Positions 12,541-20,471 of a stretch of 64,000 nucleotides of DNA are shown here, piece after piece. Below the pieces are notes generated by a model. That model worked only from the letters and a program-made list of their open reading frames with translations. It was not told the origin of the DNA and did not search any database. The translations under genes were made by a program, and so were the position numbers. Positions within the stretch are counted from its first letter, which is position 1. The number at the start of each line of letters is the position of its first letter. The stretch is from Chrysogorgia sp. JL179-B06 (lineage: Eukaryota; Cnidaria; Anthozoa; Scleralcyonacea; Chrysogorgiidae), in assembly GCA_035772405.1 (NCBI GenBank), contig JAYKKM010000145.1, positions 796,001 to 860,000 on the forward strand. The letters are read 5' to 3'.

Positions 12541-13366
12541 AGTAGTCATGTATATATATATATATATATACATGTGTAAGGGATTGGCACTAGCTCTTAA
12601 CCAATGAGAATTGAGTATTGATTTGAATTGACCAATCACAGAAAAGGGTATCGCATTATTTCCAGGGTGGTGCCCCAGAATGAGTCAAGCTGTGAGGCTG
12701 TTAATAACTAATAGTTCAGGAGGGAATGGTCAATTCAAATCAATACTTAGTTGCACATCATCGGTAAAGAAGCCAGTGCCAATCCCTTACACATGAATGT
12801 GGTTGTTTGAAATAGTTGTTCTTTGTTCATCGGGAAGGAAACATGGCCGCCACACGCAGTGAAGGTAAAAAAATGTATTTTGGAAAAAAAAGTGTGAATG
12901 GTGGAAAAAATATATATTTGAAAAAATATATAATAAGATATATGTGAATTAGTCGTAATAGTATTTTAAAAAAAAAATAGGAAAAAACATGAATTTTGAA
13001 AAAAAAAAAGTTAAAATATAAAAAAATAAAAATATATAAAAATGGTTGAAATATTTTTATAAATAGAACATTGAATTGTATTTTATAAAAATAAAGGAAT
13101 TGTAAAAAAGTAAAAAAAAGTTAAAATATAAAAAAATAAAAATATATAAAAATGGTTGAAATATTTTTATAAATAGAACATTGAATTGTATTTTATAAAA
13201 ATAAAGGAATTGTAAAAAAGTATTTTTAAAAAAAAAAATAAGAAAAAATGAGTGAGCGCGCGGCGGAGATGTTACCTCAACGACGACCAGAGCTTCAATG
13301 ACGCGTAAGCTGATATACCGGAAGTAAATAGGGTATTATTTTTTTGTAAAAGGTTTTGGGAAAAGG
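12541..13366 (+). repeat. Left terminal inverted repeat (826 bp)
   Basis: Near-identical in inverted orientation to 42312-43026. It is about 110 bp longer because of an internal tandem duplication (13010-13229). The outer end begins AGTAGTCATG, then a 20-bp TA run, then GTGTAAGGGATTGGCAC. The repeat can fold on itself: 12571-12590 pairs with 12776-12795, and 12614-12633 with 12728-12747. Polintons are thought to replicate by protein priming from such ends. Confidence 0.95.
13010..13229 (+). repeat. 110-bp tandem duplication in the left TIR
   Basis: Two direct copies with a 110-bp period, each containing GTTAAAATATAAAAAAATAA and ending TTGTAAAAAAG. The right TIR holds only one copy, so the duplication arose after, or was not copied to, the other end. 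Confidence 0.85.
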
Positions 13367-13371
13367 GCTAG

Positions 13372-13379
13372 TATAAAAG
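13372..13379 (+). promoter_or_regulatory. TATA box just inside the left TIR
   Basis: TATAAAAG lies six bases inside the TIR boundary and points into the element, followed by a CT-rich initiator-like stretch (13395-13450). No ORF starts within the next 1.3 kb, so it may drive the ORF-free structured segment or a long leader. Confidence 0.55.
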
Positions 13380-13559
13380 GTGAAATAACCACACCCACTT
13401 CACTTCACTTCTGGTGTTCATCGAGGACACATCTCTCTCTTGCTCTCTCTGTGTTTGTATTTTTTGTTTATAAAATACTTTTACAAATAACTTTTACATT
13501 TTTTTTATAAAATCATTTTTACTTTTTATATTTTTAAAAAAATAATTACTTTTTTGTTT

Positions 13560-13880
13560 TGCTCCTACTACTGTTGTGTGTATGCTCGCTTGAAAGTCGT
13601 ACTCTCAAAAAGTGCGAAGCGCTTGAACCCTCCAATGTGCTGTAGTATTTATTACTAACCAGCATTGGTGCGCATTCAACCCGCAGTACTCTTGTAATTC
13701 GCGACTGGTTTAGACTTTATTGTCTGGTCTTCCTCTCTGAAAAAAGAGGTTGATGTCAGGTGGGGCTAGTCCATAGCGACATTTAGCTCACCGCCAGATC
13801 GATCGATTGCTTGTTGTACGTTATGGGTTTTTGGATGTTAGCATGTGGTGAAAGAGCTAGCTAAAGTATAACACCTAGTT
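13560..13880 (+). ncRNA. Candidate structured non-coding RNA, GC-rich island
   Basis: In an element that is otherwise extremely AT-rich, this stretch is close to balanced in composition and contains no ORF. It can form several local stems: CCAATG.GCTG.TAGTA pairs with TACTA.CAGCATTGG (13632-13668), and CCTCT/AGAGG stands around a GAAAAA loop (about 13731-13749). It lies downstream of the TATA box at 13372. It may be a viral non-coding RNA, a packaging or replication signal, or a long structured leader. I found no good tRNA-like A/B boxes. Confidence 0.45.
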
Positions 13881-14184
13881 TCACAGGAGTATTTGTATTT
13901 ATTTTTATTTTTACTTTTTTAAAACAAAAATATATACCAAAGCACACACAATATATCTACCTCTATATTAAAGTGTATATTTTGTATCACCCTCTAGTAA
14001 TAAATTTGGGAAGAATGGTTATTCTTCCCATTTCCACACACTAAGACAATTCCCCCCAACCCTATAAAAATAAATATCATATTAAAAAAACAACCACCCA
14101 AAAAATCTTAATCGTATCTTTTTCCCAAAAAACGTTTCACTATCAGACAAAGGTGAAGGTCATTCAAGGTGACTAATGCAAAGC

Positions 14185-14396
14185 AAGTACTGACGTCTTT
14201 TGCTAGATGGAGTAAAAGAGCTGTGATAGAACAGGAACAGAATATTTAGTAACAGATTTTTAGTGTTTCAAATAAATGATAATCAGCCAGATTATGTCTG
14301 ATCATCAATTAGTTGAAACACGAAAATTCTGCGACTAAATTTTCTGTTCTTGGTCCATCACTGCTCTCTAACCCCTCTAGCATCTGCGACAGCACT
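14185..14396. repeat. Long imperfect hairpin (about 100-nt arms)
   Basis: The arm 14185-14286 is complementary, with scattered mismatches and bulges, to 14298-14396. Matching blocks include GTGTTTCAA / TTGAAACAC, GAACAGAA / TTCTGTTC, GTGAT / ATCAC and TGCTAGA / TCTAGCA. The terminal loop is about 11 bases. The bulged pairing resembles a long pri-miRNA-like stem, but a small foldback transposon is equally possible. It lies directly upstream of the promoter of the first gene. Confidence 0.7.
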
Positions 14397-14493
14397 TATT
14401 CAACTCATAATTGCAATGCGTTATATAGATTTTTTTGTTTTTTATTTTATAAATAAAATAAAAACCGGAAACCAATTAGCGGGGTGAGATACG

Positions 14494-14500
14494 TATATAA
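14494..14500 (+). promoter_or_regulatory. TATA box of the first left-arm gene
   Basis: TATATAA in the context ACGTATATAAGAGAGGG, about 90 bases before a GT-AG intron donor and 216 bases before the ATG at 14710. A CCAAT word lies 20 bases upstream. Confidence 0.6.
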
Positions 14501-14585
14501 GAGAGGGTTTTAAAGGTTTTAAAGAGTATCATGTTTAAGGATTGTGAATATCAAACTCGTGAAAGAACATCTGTAAAGATTTAAG

Positions 14586-14709
14586 GTAAGAGTATGAATT
14601 TGTATGATTTTTTAGTATTTTATTTATACTTTTATAGGGTTATTTTTTCAAGTTTTTGTGAAGTATTATGAATAGTTGTAATGATAGTATTTTTTATTTG
14701 ATTTTTTAG
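14586..14709 (+). other. Predicted 124-bp intron in the 5' UTR
   Basis: The donor AAG/GTAAGAGT (GT at 14586-14587) matches the metazoan consensus. The acceptor TTTGATTTTTTAG ends at 14709, one base before the ATG. Splicing would join a short leader directly to the start codon. Confidence 0.55.
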
Positions 14710-15978
14710 ATGAATAATCAAGCTAAGAGAAAAAGCAATTTTAATTTTACCACACGCACACGTCCCATTTTGGAAAGACGTGTGAAAAAAAGAAAAGTGG
14801 AAGAAAACAACATTTCTTTTATATATATTTTAAAAGTTGTACTGTATTTTCAACGCTTTAGAAATCCACAGATGGGTTTTATCTATTGGATGTTTGGCCT
14901 TTTGAATTACTATTGTGGTGAAATAATCGGTTGTTTACAGATTGAAACAGATGTTTTTGCAAAATTTTACACGGGATTTTGTTTGTTACGATTAAACGAT
15001 CCAGCTGTAAAAGACATGAAACTTTATAAATGTTGGACCCTTGAACAAGGAGGAAAATCAAAATACATTGTTCCATATATTGACAGTAGTGACAAATATG
15101 TGTTACATAGATGTACTTCTCACGGGTTCATATTATCAAAGAACCCATGTTTACTATCATCATTATTTAGTTTAGATAACACCTACTTAGATAGATTATA
15201 TATTACTGTTACAAGACCGCAATATTTTTATGATGATAATTATCATTTTATGTCCCCTATTGTTTCACCTTCACAGGAAGTGAACCGTTTACCGATTCCC
15301 TTTGGGGTGGGTCGAAAATTTATATTTCACATGCTTTATAAAATAGGTAGAGACCATGAGTACCCTCTTTTAATTGATCTTTCGCTTTATTTATTAACTG
15401 TTGCACCTTATTTTTTATTAGCGTGTCTTGCTAATAGTCCCCATTCGTATAGATATAATTTATTTTGCATAGCAGCATGTTTTATTTTTTTTTGTCCAAA
15501 ACATAATCCCCAGGGTAGAATTGAAAATAATAATTTAACAGATATTGATCTTAATCGCATTGTATATAATTTTGATGTTACAGCTACGGGTTATTTATTT
15601 AATCAGCGTTGTAAGTATAAAAATTGTAAGCACAAATCCACTTTTTTTAAGTCTAACCCTGTAAATGATTATATTTTTGATACCCAAATATTGAGATACG
15701 AAAATTTTTTCGAGATACTATCTTCTAAAACGCAAATAATTCATTCATTCCCTGTAACTATAGATAATGCAGCCGATAACGCGGGAATATATTATGACAA
15801 CTATGGGTTAGTATTATTAGATTATAATTTATTAACACCATATTTTACAATATATTTTGATCAAACTAATATACAAGATTATCTAGTAGATTATCTGTTG
15901 ACCTATTTACAATCACATAATTATATTTTTGATTTTAGACATTTTAAAATAAAATTACATGATGTTGTGACATTATAG
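14710..15978 (+). CDS. Unrecognised 422-residue left-arm protein
   Basis: I do not recognise this gene. It starts at the ATG immediately after the predicted intron. The first 30 residues are strongly basic (RRVKKRKVEE looks like a nuclear localisation signal). The body is rich in Tyr, Phe and aromatic beta-like stretches. A hydrophobic segment around residues 223-265 could be a buried helix pair or a membrane anchor. CKYKNCKH around residues 302-309 is a possible metal site. Its position next to the left TIR, with its own promoter and intron, suggests an early accessory role. It ends in convergent overlap with the gene at 15944-16351. Confidence 0.7.
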   Translation: MNNQAKRKSNFNFTTRTRPILERRVKKRKVEENNISFIYILKVVLYFQRFRNPQMGFIYWMFGLLNYYCGEIIGCLQIETDVFAKFYTGFCLLRLNDPAVKDMKLYKCWTLEQGGKSKYIVPYIDSSDKYVLHRCTSHGFILSKNPCLLSSLFSLDNTYLDRLYITVTRPQYFYDDNYHFMSPIVSPSQEVNRLPIPFGVGRKFIFHMLYKIGRDHEYPLLIDLSLYLLTVAPYFLLACLANSPHSYRYNLFCIAACFIFFCPKHNPQGRIENNNLTDIDLNRIVYNFDVTATGYLFNQRCKYKNCKHKSTFFKSNPVNDYIFDTQILRYENFFEILSSKTQIIHSFPVTIDNAADNAGIYYDNYGLVLLDYNLLTPYFTIYFDQTNIQDYLVDYLLTYLQSHNYIFDFRHFKIKLHDVVTL

Positions 15979-16351
15979 TAAATAATATTGTAATAAAAGT
16001 GTAAAAATAAAAAGGAAATGTAAATATAAACGGCTGTTCTAATAAAATTGTTTTTTTTGAAGTGTTAAAATCTGTAATTGTTAATCTTGTCCAATATTGA
16101 ATTAGTTCAATTTCTTTTTCTCCAACATATTTTCCATCGAAAAAAAAATGAATTAAACAATAAAACGCAATGATATGTCCTGTTTCATAACGTTCCATTT
16201 GTTTATAAACCAATTCCATTTGTTGACTATCGATTTGTAAAATAATGTTTTTCAACAATTTCTCGTGATGTGTAATACATTTTTGTATTAAGGGTTTCAA
16301 TTTTTTGTATTTAATATTATTTCTTGCAAGTTCTTCGAGAATGATATCCAT
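15944..16351 (-). CDS. Unrecognised 135-residue helical protein with hydrophobic tail
   Basis: The protein looks wholly alpha-helical. A central helix reads YETGHIIAFYCLIHFFFDG (about residues 55-73), and the last 30 residues are strongly hydrophobic with a short polar end, like a tail anchor. Small helical proteins with a G-x-[IV]-x-A-F motif and a tail anchor occur among viral Bcl-2-like apoptosis inhibitors, and some adintoviruses carry Bcl-2 homologues. The similarity here is weak and only suggested. The promoter is probably the TATATATATA run at 16389-16398 on this strand. The last 35 bases overlap the convergent gene ending at 15978. Confidence 0.6.
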   Translation of the reverse strand: MDIILEELARNNIKYKKLKPLIQKCITHHEKLLKNIILQIDSQQMELVYKQMERYETGHIIAFYCLIHFFFDGKYVGEKEIELIQYWTRLTITDFNTSKKTILLEQPFIFTFPFYFYTFITILFTIMSQHHVILF

Positions 16352-16415
16352 TTTTTATCGATAGTAACAAACAAATTTTCCCCACACACATATATATATA
16401 CAAACCGTTTATTTT

Positions 16416-17365
16416 CTATACATTTTTTTTAAAATTCTTTTTTTTAAAAATACTTTCATTACGGGTTTTTTCGATTTTCTTAAATGTTTTCCGATAGTTT
16501 CTTTCTAATAATCTAATACCAACTCTATTATTTTTATATACATTAAATTTTCTTATTATTCTTTCTTTTTCTCTAAATATAAATTTTAATTGTCTATACG
16601 AATCTAAATCTCTAACAATGATATCATTATCCTCATCACTATTAATATTTATATACAATACTGTTTCAACACCCGTTAACTTGTGTTTTTTTTTATATAT
16701 TAATTGTTTTTTAAATTGTTTGATCCTATCTGGTTCTTCTTCATCTTCAATACCCATTTCCTCAGACATAGCATTTATTGGTAATGAGGGAGGAAAAGAT
16801 GAGATTAACTGTTCCATCAATAGATTGCCTGGAATTAAATTATCAAAGTCAATGGTGTTTGATAAATCAAATAATGTTGACACTCCTTCTTGTATTGTGA
16901 AGTTTTCGCTTGGTGCTTGTAATGGGAGCACGTTTTCTTCGATGATATTTATTGCTGGTAAGTCTTCATCGAGGAACGTTTCGGGAATATTTATCGCCGT
17001 ACTTGTAAGACATCGACGACATGAGGTGGAGGAGGAGGAGGAGGAGGGGGCAGATCGGGTATTGGTATTTCCTCTAGTGGGGTAAACGGATAGGGTGATA
17101 ATGGTTGTGGGGAGGGCGTTGTAGTCTCAATGATTTTACAAACATCGGCGATTAATTTTACCTCTTCTTCTTCATCGTCAGATTCTGACTCCGACGATAT
17201 ATCTGAGATGTAAAGTCCCCACTGTTTTTGTAAAATGTCGGTGCGTAGTTGCGCCATTTGGGAAAAACTTTTCCCTTTACCATATCTCGATGTTGTTTCA
17301 CACATATTCTGTGCGTCGTCTTTGTACGGGATGTGTTTGGGTCTACCATGTCTGATCCTAGCCAT
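16416..17365 (-). pseudogene. Acidic/proline-rich protein, two-part reading frame (one frameshift)
   Basis: The ATG at 17365 opens a frame with a basic start, an acidic run (SSESESDDEEEE, about residues 58-69) and a proline tract (nine Pro in a row), ending at 16991. A second open frame continues directly downstream to 16416. It reads through without a stop from the proline-coding repeat, so a one-base change between about 16990 and 17050 probably splits a single protein of about 315 residues. The second half carries an acidic patch and a basic C-terminal helix (RKTFKKIEKTRNESIFKKKN). The acidic plus Pro-rich layout is typical of regulatory or transactivator proteins; function unknown. A TATA-like stretch lies at 17400-17415. 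Confidence 0.6.
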
Positions 17366-17689
17366 TTGATTTTAAAAATGTTTGAAAAACCGTGGTTCTT
17401 ATATATATTTTATAAAATAGTAAAGTGATTTCATTGGTTTATTTTCACCGTGTTTCATTGGTTTAAAGGGTTAAGGGCTTTCAAGGTTTTTGATCATATT
17501 TTATTTTTAGAAAATCCCGATTCGGTCAAGGTCATTAATGGAATGTGAAGTATTTTGTTATTAACATTCACGGTCAAGGTTAAATGTTGGATTTTTATTT
17601 TTAGACTAAAATACGTAGATGTGTAATATCATTTCATAAAATATATTTATTTGTCTGTGTGAATTCGTGTTGTTATATAAATTTTAGGG
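17366..17689. promoter_or_regulatory. Divergent regulatory region with TCAAGGTCA-type sites
   Basis: ORF-free stretch between the minus-strand gene ending at 17365 and the plus-strand gene at 17736. GTCAAGGTCA at 17525-17534 and GTCAAGGT at 17573-17580 match the extended half-site of monomeric nuclear receptors; a weaker TCAAGGT lies at 17480. TATA-like sequences face both genes. Confidence 0.5.
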
Positions 17690-17697
17690 TATAAAAG
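17690..17697 (+). promoter_or_regulatory. TATA box for the gene at 17736
   Basis: TATAAAAG, 39 bases before the start codon. Confidence 0.6.
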
Positions 17698-17735
17698 AGA
17701 GATACTAAACGTTAAACATCAGTATTTTTGAAAAG

Positions 17736-18164
17736 ATGTATTCGCCAAAGCGAAAGACTTGGACTTTTGGTTGTCGTACTAAACAACGGGGTGTTCAAAT
17801 GCTTATTGCAGCGCGAACTATTGGTACATCGTTGTGTGTCTTCAACCTGGAAGAAATATCGACCTTTGAATGTAGTTGCCCCACTGAAAATAGTCGTGGA
17901 TATCTTCAAGGGAAGGTTATTTTTAAAGATCCGTGTTATGAAGATAATGTGTGGAAATGGCTTTTAATACCCGCAGAAATTTGTAGATCATTTATCGGCG
18001 ATATATATCACTACGTGGGTCGCACTTATGATCCTTCAACGCTAATTCAATATGGACGGCGACGGGCTTTAACAGGGAAATGTTGGGATGAGGATAGATG
18101 CTGTAAATTAGCAGAGTATAAGCAGCGTTATTATTCCCGAAAAAAAGACTCAAACAACAATTGA
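17736..18164 (+). CDS. Rep-like (degenerate HUH-type) protein, left paralogue
   Basis: A 142-residue basic protein. Its layout resembles the N-terminal domain of CRESS-DNA-virus Rep: RKTWTF near the start (residues 6-11, like motif I), GYLQGKVIF at about 55-63 (like motif II, HxQG, but with the catalytic His replaced by Tyr), and a conserved block GRTYDPSTLIQYGRRR at 95-110 near where motif III would lie. Without the His pair it would not nick DNA, so a DNA-binding or structural role is more likely. A clear paralogue lies at 40138-40611 on the other arm, sharing the same three blocks. The Rep relation is inferred from motif order only. Confidence 0.7.
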   Translation: MYSPKRKTWTFGCRTKQRGVQMLIAARTIGTSLCVFNLEEISTFECSCPTENSRGYLQGKVIFKDPCYEDNVWKWLLIPAEICRSFIGDIYHYVGRTYDPSTLIQYGRRRALTGKCWDEDRCCKLAEYKQRYYSRKKDSNNN

Positions 18165-18240
18165 TAGAATAAAAAGACAAATAGTATTTAAAATGATAGG
18201 ATATTTTTTGTACAAAGGTTTTTTTATTAAAAAATGTTTT

Positions 18241-18471
18241 TTATTGGCCAAGTGTTTTTCTTTTTTTTTCTTCAACGACATCGTCCAGACATTGATGCAT
18301 CAACGCACTCCATGCATCTATTTCTTTGGCTCTCTTTCGTTTGTCGGCCCTTGTTAGCGGTGGTGCTTGCGGTTCGGTGTCGGCTCTTGGTCGGTCTTTC
18401 ATGAGGAACACACAAAAGTTGCCTCCATCGTAATATCCCCGCACATCTTTTAGCTGTATTTCCCGATCCAT
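18241..18471 (-). CDS. Small unrecognised protein (76 residues)
   Basis: Starts MDREIQLKDV; the middle is basic (RADKRKRAKE) and the C-terminus is acidic then basic. It has its own ATG just downstream of a TATAAAAA-type box (about 18561 on this strand). It is divergent from the gene at 18866 across a CCAAT-rich repeat region. Less AT-rich than its neighbours. Function unknown. Confidence 0.5.
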   Translation of the reverse strand: MDREIQLKDVRGYYDGGNFCVFLMKDRPRADTEPQAPPLTRADKRKRAKEIDAWSALMHQCLDDVVEEKKRKTLGQ

Positions 18472-18590
18472 CTTGGTATTTCTTTCTTGGTGTTACGGGT
18501 ATAACCTTCCTCTATGGGATATGATTGCTTTTGAGGGGTGTAGTCCTTGGGTTGGGTTTTTATATTTGTTTATAGGGTGGGTATAATTAT

Positions 18591-18780
18591 TTTAACCAAT
18601 GAGCTTTCACGAGTTTAAAATCTAGCCAATTATATTTGTTGAAATTGTTTGATTGACAGTTGTTGAATTATTTAACCAATCAGCTTTCAATAGCTTAAAA
18701 TCTAACCAATCATATTTGTTGAAATTGTTTGATTGACGGGTTGTTGAACACCAATCACAACTTAATACTATTAACCAATC
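18591..18780. promoter_or_regulatory. 80-bp tandem repeats with multiple CCAAT boxes
   Basis: Two copies with an 80-bp period (18591-18670 and 18671-18750), each with TTTAACCAAT, a second CCAAT about 30 bases on, and GAAATTGTTTGATTGAC. Further CCAAT words lie at about 18750 and 18774. CCAAT is the NF-Y site. The repeats sit between the divergent promoters of the genes at 18471 and 18866 and resemble a viral enhancer. Confidence 0.55.
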
Positions 18781-18826
18781 GACAAATTTTGAATAAATGA
18801 TATAGTTTTATTAGAGGGAAAAATAG

Positions 18827-18834
18827 TATAAATA
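18827..18834 (+). promoter_or_regulatory. TATA box for the gene at 18866
   Basis: TATAAATA, 32 bases before the ATG. Confidence 0.6.
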
Positions 18835-18865
18835 TTCGGATAAAAACATTTTTAAAAATTTAGTT

Positions 18866-19516
18866 ATGAGTTTATACGATGAGTTAACGAGTTTGGATTG
18901 TCCCTATAATTCTATTAAAGATAATTCTTTTTTAAAAGAATCAGCGAGCCAGTATTTGAAAAAAATTACACATGTGATTGACTGTGAAGCTTTTTATTTA
19001 AATCGTCGATGGATTTATCGGGAGGTATCGGTGATTTGTTTAGAAAATGGATATTTTGAATCTTTCCAATGCTACGATTCATCATTACCTGATTTTAAAG
19101 ATTTGAATTATTTGGAAAGAAAAACTATTATTTGTCAGAAACGTTTACATGGTTTGTATTATGTGAATAAAAAACAACGCAACTTTGTGGATCAAAAAGA
19201 AATGGTTGATCGTCTGAAATTGATTTATGGATCGCCCTCTTATGTTTTTGGATATAAAGGTGGAACTTTGGAATCTACATTATGTGCAAAACTTAAGTTA
19301 TCATGTGTCAATTTGGAACATTTTAATATTGAAAAATATTCTACATTAATTGAAAAGTATAATATTAAAGAAAAGTGCTGTAAATATCATGAATCACAGA
19401 ATCATCATTGTTCGTTGTATGAAATAATTTTGTTTAGTGTTCAAATTATGGAAAAAATAAATAGAGTAGAGAAACAACAATATTTTTTATCACTCTATAA
19501 AAGTTTGAAACATTGA
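18866..19516 (+). CDS. DEDD-nuclease-like accessory protein (216 residues)
   Basis: The middle reads THVIDCEAFYLNRRWIYREVSVI (about 36-58), a D-x-E beginning like a DEDD-fold exonuclease or exonuclease-like domain. LHGLYYV follows near residue 96, then VFGYKGGTLE (about 129) and a C-terminal C.YHE......HCSLYEI block (about 168-183). This order matches an uncharacterised family I know from cnidarian and insect mobile elements, whose proteins also show D-x-[EQ]-x-F, HGLYW and C-x2-H...C-[AS]-L blocks. Catalytic completeness is uncertain. Followed 22 bases later by the next gene. Confidence 0.6.
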   Translation: MSLYDELTSLDCPYNSIKDNSFLKESASQYLKKITHVIDCEAFYLNRRWIYREVSVICLENGYFESFQCYDSSLPDFKDLNYLERKTIICQKRLHGLYYVNKKQRNFVDQKEMVDRLKLIYGSPSYVFGYKGGTLESTLCAKLKLSCVNLEHFNIEKYSTLIEKYNIKEKCCKYHESQNHHCSLYEIILFSVQIMEKINRVEKQQYFLSLYKSLKH

Positions 19517-19538
19517 ACATTAATGTAGTGTTTTAAGA

Positions 19539-20126
19539 ATGGATGTATTGGTGGGTCAAATGGATCCCGCAAGATATACTGATGGCTATTTTACATGTAG
19601 ATATATTTGGGATTTTATCGACAGTTTTAGTTCGAATGAAGATGGACTTGAAGCGTACCATGTAGTATTGAAGATTTCAGATACCTATGATTCTATTATT
19701 TACAAGATTAAAATATATTTTTATTTGAAAGAAGAAACCGATGGGAGATGTTTTTTTGTAATTCAGCTGTTTCAAGATAAAGAAAAAAGAATTGTTCCTG
19801 ACTGTATATTGAAACATTTTCAATGTTTATTTTCAACGTATATGGAACATAATTTACTAAACTTCTGTTTTCCTTATTCTAAAGAAACAATTAACGTTTG
19901 GTTAAATGACAATTTTCCTGAACAATTTCATTGTTATGATAATCTTACTTCTTATTTTATTTTTTGTATATTTAATGATTATTTATACTGGAGACAAAGA
20001 CCCATTAATTGTGTAGCAATTGCTTGTACAATACGTAGTTTTTATTTGACAGCAATGACAAATTTTAACATTCTTAATAATGAAAAATTCACACTTAAAC
20101 GTTGTGAATTGGTTGATGTAAAATAA
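19539..20126 (+). CDS. Unrecognised 195-residue protein
   Basis: Starts 22 bases after the preceding gene and is probably cotranscribed with it. Tyr/Phe-rich with alternating hydrophobic beta-like segments (VVLKISDTYDSIIYKIKIYFYL, about 43-64) and several Cys. No signal peptide or metal cluster. No family recognised. It converges with the gene ending at 20199. Confidence 0.65.
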   Translation: MDVLVGQMDPARYTDGYFTCRYIWDFIDSFSSNEDGLEAYHVVLKISDTYDSIIYKIKIYFYLKEETDGRCFFVIQLFQDKEKRIVPDCILKHFQCLFSTYMEHNLLNFCFPYSKETINVWLNDNFPEQFHCYDNLTSYFIFCIFNDYLYWRQRPINCVAIACTIRSFYLTAMTNFNILNNEKFTLKRCELVDVK

Positions 20127-20198
20127 AAAAATGGAATAATAAATATTTGTGGTGTCAAAAAAGAACAGATAAAGAATATTTTTATTTAGTTTTTAATA

Positions 20199-20468
20199 TT
20201 AATACATTCTTATTTTTTCTAAATATCCACCATATGTACGATGTCGTGGTTGTACTATTCCTCCTTTTTGAGTTTTATTTTTTAGTGTTTTTAAGATTCC
20301 AACACCTTTATTAATTTCGTTGATGATATTTTTACCTAACGCATTAGTTATTTTAATACCCCCACGTTGTTTTTTAGTTCCTCTAAATCCACCACCTCTT
20401 TGTTTTTTTTTGCCTTTAAATCCTTTACCTAATAATTTTACATATCTTCTACATTTCCTACACCCCAT
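20199..20468 (-). CDS. Small basic core-like protein with QRGG/QKGG motifs
   Basis: An 89-residue, Lys/Arg/Gly-rich protein. KKQRGG occurs twice (about 21-26 and 32-37) and TQKGG once (about 67-71). Gly-Gly sites after a basic residue resemble cleavage sites of adenovirus-type proteases, and small basic proteins processed at such sites form the core of adenovirus-like virions. Three other small genes here share the motif. Expected role: DNA condensation in the particle (inference). Ends 4 bases before the SET gene. Confidence 0.7.
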   Translation of the reverse strand: MGCRKCRRYVKLLGKGFKGKKKQRGGGFRGTKKQRGGIKITNALGKNIINEINKGVGILKTLKNKTQKGGIVQPRHRTYGGYLEKIRMY

Positions 20469-20471
20469 GAT

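Noticed and set aside
17158..17349. Minus-strand 63-residue ORF inside the acidic/Pro-rich gene
   Set aside because: Overlaps a better frame with ATG and promoter; no own support.
16991..17365. LxCxE-type retinoblastoma-binding motif in the acidic protein, as in adintovirus oncoid genes
   Set aside because: The nearest stretch reads ADVCKIIE, which lacks the Leu and the final spacing.
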